Positions 50,572 through 57,685 of a stretch of DNA of 64,000 nt are shown here, one piece after another. The DNA is taken from the NCBI GenBank assembly GCA_951813615.1, contig OX638377.1:4552599-4616598 (forward strand). Reading direction: 5' to 3'. The notes under the pieces were generated by a model. It saw only the letters and a list, made by a program, of their open reading frames with translations. It did no database searches and was not told where the DNA came from. Numbering within the stretch: the stretch's first letter is position 1; each line of letters starts with the position of its first letter. Both the position numbers and the translations under genes were made by a program. Origin of the DNA: an uncultured Latescibacterota bacterium. Its GTDB lineage: Bacteria > Latescibacterota > UBA2968 > UBA8231.

Positions 50572-51900
50572 CTAACCGACGAGCCAAGTGTACCGAGCCA
50601 CGAAAAGCACGGCGAAGAGGTAAATCAGCCAATGAACCTGTCTTCCTTGACCGCTTATCAGTTTCAGGAGGGCGTAGGAGATGAAGCCAAACGCAATCCC
50701 TTCGGTGATGCTGAAGGTGAGTGGCATTATCAACAACGTCAGAAAGGCAGGGATGGACTCTGTAACATCGTCCCAATCAATGTGGACGACATTTTTGAGC
50801 ATCAGGCTGCCAATAATAATCAGCGCCGGAGCAATGACGGGATAGAGGACCGTATTTTCGCCGACCGGGTAGCCCGCCCCAACCATTTTAATCAGCGGAC
50901 TAAAGAATAGGGCCAGCAGCATCAGGGCTGCCGTCACAATGCTGGTTAAGCCCGTGCGTCCCCCCGCAGAAATCCCGGACGCGCTCTCGATGTAGCTAGT
51001 AACAGTCGATGTACCGAGCAGCGCACCGGCACTGGTGGCAACCGCATCGGAAAACAGGGCCTGCCGCGCCCTCGGCAGTTTGCCATCGACCATCAAACCA
51101 GCTTGTTGGGTGACGCCAATTAGCGTTCCGACCGTAGCGAACAAATCCAGAAAAATGAATATGAAGATTATTGCGATCAGGTTCGGCTCGGCGAAAATGT
51201 TCGGGATCTGGAGTTGGAGAAAGGTCGGCGCAATGGAAGGCGGATCGGCAACAACGCCCTGAAATACGACCATTCCAGTGAGCAGTCCAACGATAGTCGA
51301 GGCGAGGATGCCGATTAAGATCGCGCCACGCACGTTCAAGACAAACAGGATGGCAATCGCACCAATACCAAACAGCGACAGCAGCACCGGGGCCGAGTGC
51401 AGATCACCGAGGGTAACATAGGTCACCGGATGGTCAACGATAATGCCCGCCCATTCCAAGCCCACAAGGGCGATGAGCAATCCAATGCCAGCGGGAATGG
51501 CATTCCTCAATGAAACGGGCAGCACATTCATCACCTTTTCGCGCAAACCGACAAAGGAAATCAGAATAAAAAATACCCCTGAGATAAAGACGGCACCGAG
51601 CGCGTGTTGCCATGATATGCCAAGCGTTAAACAAACCGTAAACGCAAAATAAAAGTTTAGCCCCATGCCCGGCGCGAGGGCGATTGGATAATTGGCGAGG
51701 AACGCCATCAGTACCATCGCCAAAGCACTGGCAATACACGTCGCCGCCATCACCGCGCCCGCATCCATCCCCGCTGCCGACAGCACGGCCGGCTGGACGA
51801 AGATGATATACGAAAGAGTCATGAACGTCGTACAGCCCGCGACCACTTCGCGCCTGACCGTCGTTCCCGCTTCTTGTAAATGGAATAGTTTCGCTAGCAT
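50572..51900 (-). CDS. NCS2-family permease, AzgA-like
   Basis: A 442-residue inner-membrane transporter with 12-14 hydrophobic helices. Key AzgA-type features are FMTLSYIIFVQPAVLSAAGMD at the start, the NYPIALAPGMGLNFYFAF segment, IFLDLFATVGTLIGVTQQAG and the GTSTVTSYIESASGISAGGRTGL stretch. Family members are proton symporters for adenine, guanine or hypoxanthine. It probably works with the amidohydrolase and methyltransferase downstream. Confidence 0.92.
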   Translation of the reverse strand: MLAKLFHLQEAGTTVRREVVAGCTTFMTLSYIIFVQPAVLSAAGMDAGAVMAATCIASALAMVLMAFLANYPIALAPGMGLNFYFAFTVCLTLGISWQHALGAVFISGVFFILISFVGLREKVMNVLPVSLRNAIPAGIGLLIALVGLEWAGIIVDHPVTYVTLGDLHSAPVLLSLFGIGAIAILFVLNVRGAILIGILASTIVGLLTGMVVFQGVVADPPSIAPTFLQLQIPNIFAEPNLIAIIFIFIFLDLFATVGTLIGVTQQAGLMVDGKLPRARQALFSDAVATSAGALLGTSTVTSYIESASGISAGGRTGLTSIVTAALMLLALFFSPLIKMVGAGYPVGENTVLYPVIAPALIIIGSLMLKNVVHIDWDDVTESIPAFLTLLIMPLTFSITEGIAFGFISYALLKLISGQGRQVHWLIYLFAVLFVARYTWLVG

Positions 51901-51966
51901 TGAAGACTCCCTAACGCATCAGGTGCGACAGGCAGATTGGGCCGTTGCATCAGGAGGTGCGCCAAC

Positions 51967-52821
51967 TTATGCAACTGGTGTTTCGAACAAGGCCAGCCAG
52001 TCGTCCACGCTCTGGGCCACCGACTCGGGGTGAGCTTGACTGCGGGCGATAAAGCCGGGAACGCCGTCGCGGCCGCTGGGCTGAGCCGGATCGCTGTAGC
52101 GCAGGTCGAGGCTCCAGCGGATGTGGTCGGAGAGGTTGGGGATGGAGCGGTGGATGGTCTTGTGCTGGATGAGTAGCACTCCGCCGACTTTGACCGGGCA
52201 GCTAACTTGCTCGCCGGGGGGCAAGTACTGATCGGTGATGCCCTTGAAATTGGCCCCTGGGCCCAAGCCGTGCTCGTGGCCAATGAGCGGGGCGCGGTTG
52301 CTGCCGGCAATAATTTCCATGCAGCCGTTTTCAGGAGTGGCATTGACCAAGGGAATCCAAAAATTGACCATAAAGGTCTCTTCCGCGTCGGGTTGCAAAT
52401 AGCCTAGGTCTTGGTGCCAAGGCACCACAGTGGCGTCTTGGTTGGGCAGTTTGGCGCGCAGGTTGAATTGCGGATGAGCCAGTATCTCAGGGCCGATCAC
52501 GGATTCGACAATATCGAGCAGCGCCGGTTGGGTCAAAATGGCGAACATGCCCTCGGTCTTGAGTTTGCCGTTGACTTGACCCAACAGCGGGGAAGGGTCG
52601 GCCAACTGAGAGTGGACGTGGACCAAGCGCTTGGCAAAAGGCAGGTCCGCGTGCAGCTCGGACAGTTCACCGGCAGCGTGGGCCTCCTCGGCGGCGGTAT
52701 CGACAATCGCGTCGATTTCGGCGATGAGGAGGTCGAAGACGGAAGGGTCGATGACCTCCTCGACGAGGAGGTAGCCTTGGGTGCGATAGAAGTCGAGTTG
52801 GTCGGAGGTGAGGCCGCTCAT
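51967..52821 (-). CDS. Phytanoyl-CoA dioxygenase (PhyH) family protein
   Basis: A 284-residue Fe(II)/2-oxoglutarate-dependent dioxygenase. The N-terminus LTSDQLDFYRTQGYLLVEEV is typical. The iron ligands are H-x-D in VPWHQDLGYL and the distal His in LIQHKTIHRSIPN, followed by the 2-oxoglutarate-binding Arg in HIRWSLDLRY. Substrates of bacterial members include hydroxylated lipids, amino acids and small metabolites; it cannot be specified here. It diverges from the aspS transcription unit. Confidence 0.92.
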   Translation of the reverse strand: MSGLTSDQLDFYRTQGYLLVEEVIDPSVFDLLIAEIDAIVDTAAEEAHAAGELSELHADLPFAKRLVHVHSQLADPSPLLGQVNGKLKTEGMFAILTQPALLDIVESVIGPEILAHPQFNLRAKLPNQDATVVPWHQDLGYLQPDAEETFMVNFWIPLVNATPENGCMEIIAGSNRAPLIGHEHGLGPGANFKGITDQYLPPGEQVSCPVKVGGVLLIQHKTIHRSIPNLSDHIRWSLDLRYSDPAQPSGRDGVPGFIARSQAHPESVAQSVDDWLALFETPVA

Positions 52822-52910
52822 GGAAATCGTCCTTTTGTTGAGGGGCTAGCTAGGGTCGGGTGTAATGTACGGTTTTACAGATGGGGGCATCAAGCGCGGC
52901 CCAGTCCGGC

Positions 52911-52938
52911 TTGACGGAATTCGGCGTTCCGCTATCTT
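52911..52938 (+). promoter_or_regulatory. Promoter of the aspS leader
   Basis: TTGACG (52911-52916) and TATCTT (52933-52938) are spaced by 16 bases. The start would be about 52944-52947, on or just before the first ATG of leader peptide 1, which would then be translated from a leaderless or near-leaderless mRNA. Confidence 0.6.
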
Positions 52939-52946
52939 AGACGACT

Positions 52947-53015
52947 ATGATGACCCGTCAGAACGACCGCGCGCAGAATAATAATAACCCGCTAGCCTCA
53001 TCGCGCGTGCTCTGA
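52947..53015 (+). CDS. aspS leader peptide 1 (Asn-rich, 22 residues)
   Basis: An ORF ATG-ATG-ACC-CGT-CAG-AAC and onward with the run AAT-AAT-AAT-AAC (52977-52988; four Asn), then Pro, ending in TGA 53013-53015. It encodes M-M-T-R-Q-N-D-R-A-Q-N-N-N-N-P and then L-A-S-S-R-V-L. Low charged Asn-tRNA would stall a ribosome at the run. The stop codon lies inside a segment (53005-53017) that can form an antiterminator, so a ribosome that finishes the peptide blocks the antiterminator and allows termination. It has no Shine-Dalgarno sequence; see the promoter. Confidence 0.65.
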   Translation: MMTRQNDRAQNNNNPLASSRVL

Positions 53016-53064
53016 CGACTGACTCTAACCCAATCCGAGAATTCACAACCCGTCGCGAACACGC
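53005..53064 (+). promoter_or_regulatory. Candidate antiterminator of attenuator 1
   Basis: GCGTGCTCTGACG (53005-53017) can pair with CGTCGCGAACACGC (53051-53064): GCGTG with CACGC, TC with GA and GACG with CGTC, with one mismatch and one bulge. This pairing uses the left arm and loop of terminator 1 and excludes it. CGCGCG (52968-52973) may pair with CGCGCG (53002-53007) as the protector (1:2) stem. Folding was by eye. Confidence 0.5.
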
Positions 53065-53087
53065 ATCGCGGCGGGTTTTCTGTTTTT
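53047..53087 (+). terminator. Intrinsic terminator 1 in the aspS leader
   Basis: AACCCGTCGCG (53047-53057) and CGCGGCGGGTT (53067-53077) form an 11-bp stem (one G-T pair), followed by TTCTGTTTTT. It lies 31 bases after the stop codon of leader peptide 1 and before leader peptide 2. Confidence 0.8.
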
Positions 53088-53100
53088 AGGAGCTATTGAA

Positions 53101-53193
53101 ATGACATTCCGGCACAAGCACACGGCACGCGCCTTTGCGCATAACAACGACGACAATAATCCCGCCATCCGGGCTCGATGGCGTTGGCCGTGA
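53101..53193 (+). CDS. aspS leader peptide 2 (Asn/Asp-rich, 30 residues)
   Basis: ATG 53101 has AGGAG eight bases upstream. The ORF encodes M-T-F-R-H-K-H-T-A-R-A-F-A-H, then N-N-D-D-N-N (AAC AAC GAC GAC AAT AAT, 53143-53160), then P-A-I-R-A-R-W-R-W-P and TGA. The six Asn/Asp codons lie directly before the protector stem (53163-53183). Stalling there would mask its left arm and release the right arm to form the antiterminator. A ribosome reaching the stop at 53191-53193 would cover 53177-53187 and permit terminator 2. Confidence 0.75.
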   Translation: MTFRHKHTARAFAHNNDDNNPAIRARWRWP

Positions 53194-53221
53194 TCGGATT
53201 CTACCCTCACCCCAACCCGCC
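53163..53221 (+). promoter_or_regulatory. Protector and antiterminator structures of attenuator 2
   Basis: Protector (1:2): CGCCATC (53163-53169) pairs perfectly with GATGGCG (53177-53183). Antiterminator (2:3): GGCGTTGG (53180-53187) pairs with CCAACCCGCC (53212-53221) as GGCG:CGCC and TTGG:CCAA, with a 2-base bulge. Region 3 is also the left arm of terminator 2. The three mutually exclusive pairings are the hallmark of leader-peptide attenuation. Confidence 0.65.
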
Positions 53222-53250
53222 GTTGAGCCTCGCGCCGACGGCGGGTTTTT
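53214..53250 (+). terminator. Intrinsic terminator 2 directly before aspS
   Basis: AACCCGCCGT (53214-53223) and ACGGCGGGTT (53238-53247) form a perfect 10-bp stem with a 14-base loop, followed by a T-run ending at 53250. It ends 27 bases before the aspS start. A terminator upstream of a gene on the same strand implies conditional read-through. Confidence 0.8.
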
Positions 53251-53277
53251 CATGTACATCCAAAACTGGAGGCTACC

Positions 53278-55038
53278 ATGCACCGCTATCGCACCCACAC
53301 CTGTGGCGAACTCCGCAAGCGCCACACCGGCCAAACCATTCACCTGAGCGGCTGGCTTCATCGCAAAAGGGACCACGGAGGCATATTGTTCCTAGACCTA
53401 CGCGACCACTACGGCATCACCCAACTCGTGATCTCGCCAGAGAATGATGCTGCGGCAACCGCGGCCAAGATCCCCCGCGAATCCGTAATCCGCGTTATAG
53501 GCGATGTGCGCGAGCGGTCACCTGAGACCATCAACAGCGCCATGGAGACTGGAGAAGTGGAAATCGCCGTCCGCGAGTTGGAAGTGCTCTCGCTGGCGGA
53601 GCCGCTCCCCTTTTCCGTGGCCGAAGATCCCGACGTGGGCGAGAGTACCCGATTGTCTTATCGCTTCCTCGACCTGCGCCGAACCGGATTGCACCGCCGC
53701 ATTCAGCTCCGCTCGGAGGTGATCGCCAGCATCAGACGGCGCATGACAAAGATGGGCTTTGCCGAGTTCCAGACGCCCATTCTCACCAGCAGTTCGCCCG
53801 AGGGCGCGCGCGATTACCTCGTGCCGAGCCGGCTCTATCCCGGCCAATTTTACGCGCTGCCGCAGGCGCCGCAGCAGTTCAAGCAGTTGCTGATGGTGTC
53901 CGGCTTTGATCGCTACTTCCAGATCGCGCCCTGCTTCCGCGACGAAGATGCCCGCGCCGACCGCTCCCCCGGCGAATTCTACCAGCTCGACCTCGAGATG
54001 GCCTTCGTCGAGCAGGAGGATGTCTTCGCTGTGGTCGAGGAACTCTTTTCCGGCCTCTTCCGCGAGTTCACCGATTGGAAAGTGACCGCGCCGCCGTTCC
54101 CGCGTCTTTCCCACGCCGACGCCATGCTGCGGTTCGGCACGGACAAACCAGACCTGCGCTTCGCGCTCGAAATCCAGGACCTCTCCGAGATCTTCGCAGC
54201 CTCCTCGTTCAGGCTGTTCAGGGACATCGTCGCAACAGGCGGGGTCGTTCGCGCCCTGTGCGTTCCCGCAATGGAAGCGCAGCCGCGCTCGTTTTTCGAC
54301 GGCCTCGAAGCATCCGTCAAAGAAGCGGGCGGCAAGGGATTGGCGTACCTCATCAACGGAGCGCAGGCCACAGGCTCAATCGCCACGGCCCTAGAACAGA
54401 GCGTGCGCAACCGCATTATCGAGCAGTGCGCCGCCGCTCCGGGGTCAGCCATTTTCTTCATCGCCGGGCCGCCAGCCGAGGCAGCGGCCCTAGCAGGACG
54501 GTTGCGCCTACATCTGGCAGACCGGCTCGATTTGCGGCGGGAGCGTTGCTATGAATTCTGCTGGGTCGTCGATTTTCCCATGTACGAATGGGACGAAGAA
54601 CGCGCTTGCGTGGCCTTTTCGCACAACCCGTTTTCCATGCCGCAGGGTGGCATGGCTGCGCTGGAGACGCAACCGCCGCTGGATATCAAGGCGTATCAGT
54701 ACGACATCGTCTGCAACGGCCTCGAACTGTCGAGCGGTGCCATCCGCAACCACAGACCAGACATCATGTACAAGGTATTCGAGATTGCCGGGCACTCGCA
54801 GCGGGACGTGGATCGCAAGTTCGGCGGCATGATCCGCGCCTTTCGCTACGGCGCTCCGCCCCACGGCGGCATCGCCCCTGGCATCGACCGCATCGTCATG
54901 CTGCTGGCGGACGAACCAAACATCCGGGAGGTCATCGCCTTCCCCATGAACCAGAATGCGCAGGATCCGCTCATGGGCGCGCCGAGCGAGGTGTCGCCTG
55001 AGCAGTTGCGGGAGTTGCATATCGCGGTTCGGGAGTGA
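53278..55038 (+). CDS. aspS: Aspartyl-tRNA synthetase, probably non-discriminating
   Basis: A 586-residue bacterial-type class IIb synthetase. OB-fold anticodon-binding domain 1-105 with GWLHRKRDHGGILFLDLRD; catalytic core with motif 1 (RSEVIASIRRRMTKMGFAEFQTPILTSSSPEGARDYLVPSR), motif 2 (CFRDEDARADRSPGEFYQLDLEM), the bacterial GAD insertion domain, and motif 3 (GGIAPGIDRIVMLL). It charges tRNA-Asp. Residue H33, aligned by eye to L30 of E. coli and H31 of Pseudomonas, is the His associated with relaxed specificity, so it may also make Asp-tRNA-Asn for GatCAB amidation. At the second reported site it has Thr (T84) instead of Gly. A GGAGG site precedes ATG 53278. It is controlled by the two attenuators upstream. 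Confidence 0.95.
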   Translation: MHRYRTHTCGELRKRHTGQTIHLSGWLHRKRDHGGILFLDLRDHYGITQLVISPENDAAATAAKIPRESVIRVIGDVRERSPETINSAMETGEVEIAVRELEVLSLAEPLPFSVAEDPDVGESTRLSYRFLDLRRTGLHRRIQLRSEVIASIRRRMTKMGFAEFQTPILTSSSPEGARDYLVPSRLYPGQFYALPQAPQQFKQLLMVSGFDRYFQIAPCFRDEDARADRSPGEFYQLDLEMAFVEQEDVFAVVEELFSGLFREFTDWKVTAPPFPRLSHADAMLRFGTDKPDLRFALEIQDLSEIFAASSFRLFRDIVATGGVVRALCVPAMEAQPRSFFDGLEASVKEAGGKGLAYLINGAQATGSIATALEQSVRNRIIEQCAAAPGSAIFFIAGPPAEAAALAGRLRLHLADRLDLRRERCYEFCWVVDFPMYEWDEERACVAFSHNPFSMPQGGMAALETQPPLDIKAYQYDIVCNGLELSSGAIRNHRPDIMYKVFEIAGHSQRDVDRKFGGMIRAFRYGAPPHGGIAPGIDRIVMLLADEPNIREVIAFPMNQNAQDPLMGAPSEVSPEQLRELHIAVRE

Positions 55039-55086
55039 TATTATTCTTGAAATGGACCTCAGCAACTTAGGAAAGTGAGCCCCGCC

Positions 55087-56025
55087 ATGAAAACACAACA
55101 CTACCAACTCCGCATCAGCGGCCTGAAAGAAAATGAAGGTCAAATCAAGATGGCGACTCTCCGGCGTGTCATGGACGCCCTTCTCGTGACAGCAGAGCGG
55201 ACCACCCGCTTGCTCGCGACTGGCGCAGGTAGTGGGAGGGGAGCGAGACCTCAGTGGCTGGACGCCACCATTGACTTCACGGTAACTGGATTGAAATCCG
55301 GATCTACGATTTTCGACATAGAGGCTCCCCAACTGGGCGAGACTGCCTACGCACAATTTATCCAAGAAGGTTTGTGCAGCAAGCAGCCCAACCTAGACGA
55401 AACAGCGCTCGATCTGGTAGCTCAATCGATCAAAGAGACCCAGACCGACAATCCAATTGGAGACTATTTCGATAGTTCGGTTCTCGAAGCGATTCTCAAG
55501 TTCAGGCAAGCGGCTGGAGTTGTCGGTGTGCGCTATGAGATGATCCCTCAAGACACAGCGCATGGGCAATTCGAGCTAGACGACGTTACTTGCACATACG
55601 TCAAAGAGCGGTTGAATGACATTCCAGCTCCGAGATCTTTCATCGTAAGTGGCAGGCTTGACGAGATCAAACATGGTAATGGTCGCTTTCGCCTGCTGGT
55701 GAGCGAGAAGTCAGCACTCTTTGGACGGCTGGACGCATCATTGAGTATAGAGGCTTTGCGTCCTCTATGGGGCAAGCAGACCACTGTTGAGGGAATGGTG
55801 TATTTCAAGGCCAATGGGCAGCCGCGATTAATCGAGGCTCGCCGGATTAGTGGTCGGCTGGAAAAGGATGTCGTTTTCGAAGAAATGCCATCAATAGAGG
55901 TCCAGAAATCGCATGACCTGTTCTCGGGACAACGCAAGCAAGCCGGGGGCTTTGACCCCATTGAGCTTGCGGGCGCGTGGCCTGGCGATGAACCCATCGA
56001 GGATCTCCTAGCCCAACTCGATTGA
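55087..56025 (+). CDS. Protein of unknown function paired with a PIN protein
   Basis: A 312-residue protein that I do not recognise. It starts MKTQHYQLRISGLKENEGQI and has an alpha/beta mix with a middle VKSL-type helix region (ETALDLVAQSIKET), a beta-rich half (FIVSGRLDEIKHGNGRFRLLV; TVEGMVYFKANGQPRLIEARR) and an acidic end. No signal peptide or membrane helix. The start at ATG 55087 is tentative; GTG 55075 is in frame with AGGA just before it. Its stop overlaps the region of the PIN-gene start, so the two are an operon. It could be an unusual antitoxin or a partner in RNA handling, but that is only context. Confidence 0.7.
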   Translation: MKTQHYQLRISGLKENEGQIKMATLRRVMDALLVTAERTTRLLATGAGSGRGARPQWLDATIDFTVTGLKSGSTIFDIEAPQLGETAYAQFIQEGLCSKQPNLDETALDLVAQSIKETQTDNPIGDYFDSSVLEAILKFRQAAGVVGVRYEMIPQDTAHGQFELDDVTCTYVKERLNDIPAPRSFIVSGRLDEIKHGNGRFRLLVSEKSALFGRLDASLSIEALRPLWGKQTTVEGMVYFKANGQPRLIEARRISGRLEKDVVFEEMPSIEVQKSHDLFSGQRKQAGGFDPIELAGAWPGDEPIEDLLAQLD

Positions 56026-56036
56026 GCGATATTTTT

Positions 56037-56516
56037 ATGACACGTTTCCTCCTAGACACGAATCTGTTGCTCGGTTTCACCCGGAAAGCATCGTGGGCTA
56101 TCCGGGCTCGCGCAGAATTCAATCTCGGAGATCCAGAAACAATGGTCTTTACATCCATTATCTGCCAGGGAGAGATCCTCGCGCTTGCAGAGAAGAATGG
56201 TTGGGGCAGCAACAGACGAACTCACCTTGAGCAAATTCTTAAGGAAGTGCCGACGCTTGACATCAGCAAACGAACGATTTTGGGCGCGTACGCTCGGATC
56301 GATGCCTGGACCCACGGTAAGCCTGTGACTTCTCCTCAAAATGCGCCACCGCCAAAGCCGGCTGTACCGATGCAACAAAATGACCTTTGGATCGCCGCGA
56401 CGGCTCACGTAAGCGGGGCTGCACTCCTGTCAACAGATACCGACTTCAGACATTTGGACAGTGTATGGTTCAGATTCATCCATATAAGCCAAGAAGACCA
56501 TCTTCTGCAGGAATAA
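56037..56516 (+). CDS. PIN-domain protein, VapC-like
   Basis: A 159-residue PIN-fold ribonuclease-like protein. D7 in MTRFLLDTNLLLG, glutamate in CQGEILALAEK, and the aspartate/asparagine cluster in QQNDLWIAATAHVSGAALLSTDTDFRHL are the expected metal ligands. An upstream TTG (56022) overlapping the preceding stop could also start it; ATG 56037 fits PIN N-termini better. VapC toxins usually follow small antitoxins of under 100 residues, whereas its partner here has over 300, so this may not be a classical TA pair. Confidence 0.8.
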   Translation: MTRFLLDTNLLLGFTRKASWAIRARAEFNLGDPETMVFTSIICQGEILALAEKNGWGSNRRTHLEQILKEVPTLDISKRTILGAYARIDAWTHGKPVTSPQNAPPPKPAVPMQQNDLWIAATAHVSGAALLSTDTDFRHLDSVWFRFIHISQEDHLLQE

Positions 56517-56719
56517 TCGCGGTAGGGTTGACGAGTATTGGGCCGCAACTCGCTGACTAGCGACCTTTCTCCTAGATCGCAGCTTCTTTGCCCTCAAATA
56601 GGCTCTTCGGCATTGCGATTTTCTGCCCACACACACAAAAAGTCGCTGAACTATTGCGACTGTTCTACACTCCCTCGAATTTCGACTCGTCTCCCGGTGA
56701 AATCAGAAGGAGGTGAGAT

Positions 56720-57253
56720 ATGACCGAAGCCAGAAAAACCGTCAGACTCTACGAAGCCCTTGAACTACGCGGCGAGTACGACGCCCGCATCAAGACGCTG
56801 CGCGACTGCCTGCCCGAGGCGCGCCAGAATCGAGACCTGTTCTCCCATCGAGACAACGACTCCTCGCGCCGACCAGCACCCGGATTCAGTGTCTTCGAGG
56901 CGCGCGACCAGTTGCGAGCCCTCGAATTCAAACGCCGCAAGCTAAACGCCGCGATCCAGCGTGCCAACTTCGAGCACTGCGTTGAGCATGAGGGCGGCGA
57001 CATGAGCCTCACCGAGGCCCTCGAAACCCGCAAAGCGCTCAACGACCGCCTCGGAGAACTGCACACCCAAGTCGTCGACTCCGCCTACGAGCGAGTCCTC
57101 CACAAGGAAGAGCGCGACATCGTCGAGGACAACGAGTTGCCCTACGACGACTGCCGCACCCGTCTCGACGAGGCGCGCGTCGAGTTCCGCCAGCTCAATC
57201 GGCAGATCCGCGCCGCGTCGTTCGAGGTAGAGGTGGAATATGCTGACGAATAA
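56720..57253 (+). CDS. DIP1984/septicolysin-like protein
   Basis: A 177-residue helical, strongly charged protein: LYEALELRGEYDARIKTLRD, then QLRALEFKRRKLNAAIQRAN, MSLTEALETRKALNDRLGEL and RVEFRQLNRQIRAASFEVEV. The repeated coiled-coil pattern with LTEALE.R..L and R.LN.QI..A.. resembles the DIP1984 family (septicolysin-like), whose role is not established. GGAGGTGAG precedes ATG 56720. It is probably a single-gene unit. Confidence 0.55.
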   Translation: MTEARKTVRLYEALELRGEYDARIKTLRDCLPEARQNRDLFSHRDNDSSRRPAPGFSVFEARDQLRALEFKRRKLNAAIQRANFEHCVEHEGGDMSLTEALETRKALNDRLGELHTQVVDSAYERVLHKEERDIVEDNELPYDDCRTRLDEARVEFRQLNRQIRAASFEVEVEYADE

Positions 57254-57685
57254 CAAGGACAACTAGAACGGAAGAGACAGGGAAGCAAGTGCGACTGCGC
57301 CGGTGACGGCGCATAGCCCAGACGCGGCGCGCACTGTAACGCGCGACCTCAGGGATTGATAACCCAATTATCCGGCAAAGCCGCTCAACCACCTAGCGGC
57401 TAACCACTCAGCACCGGGAGCCCCTCAGCGAATCAGCAACAGGGCTTCGCGTCTCTTCCGTTCGCCATTCTCAGCAGGGGCAGCGGTGTATCCCCCCGTG
57501 AGTAGATCCGGGTTCTGCCAAAGCTCGCTCGACGAGCGCGGAGGCTCCCGTAGTTAGACGGGGAATGTGGATTTAACAGTACCGCCCCACACCCGCCGGG
57601 CCGGTGCCCTGCCCCTGCCTCTTATAGCGATAGTCCCTTCTGTTGGAGGAGGCCACTGCCTCACCAACACTACCCACCCACCCAA
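57254..57685. other. Intergenic region with possible RNA structure
   Basis: 432 bases without a convincing gene. A GC-rich stretch around 57495-57563 can fold: CCCCGT near 57496 pairs with ACGGGG near 57560, CGGG with CCCG inside, and CGCTCG-A-CGAGCG at the tip. It does not match the tmRNA, RNase P, SRP or tRNA features that I know. It may be an uncharacterised structured RNA or simply the 3' end of the neighbouring transcript. Confidence 0.3.

Noticed and set aside
52940..53277. T-box riboswitch upstream of aspS
   Set aside because: No T-box core (such as TGGNACCGCG) or stem I elements are visible; two translated ORFs with Asn/Asp runs and terminators fit leader-peptide attenuation better.
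57254..57685. rnpB, tmRNA or SRP RNA in the 432-base gap
   Set aside because: None of the conserved cores of these RNAs could be recognised on either strand.
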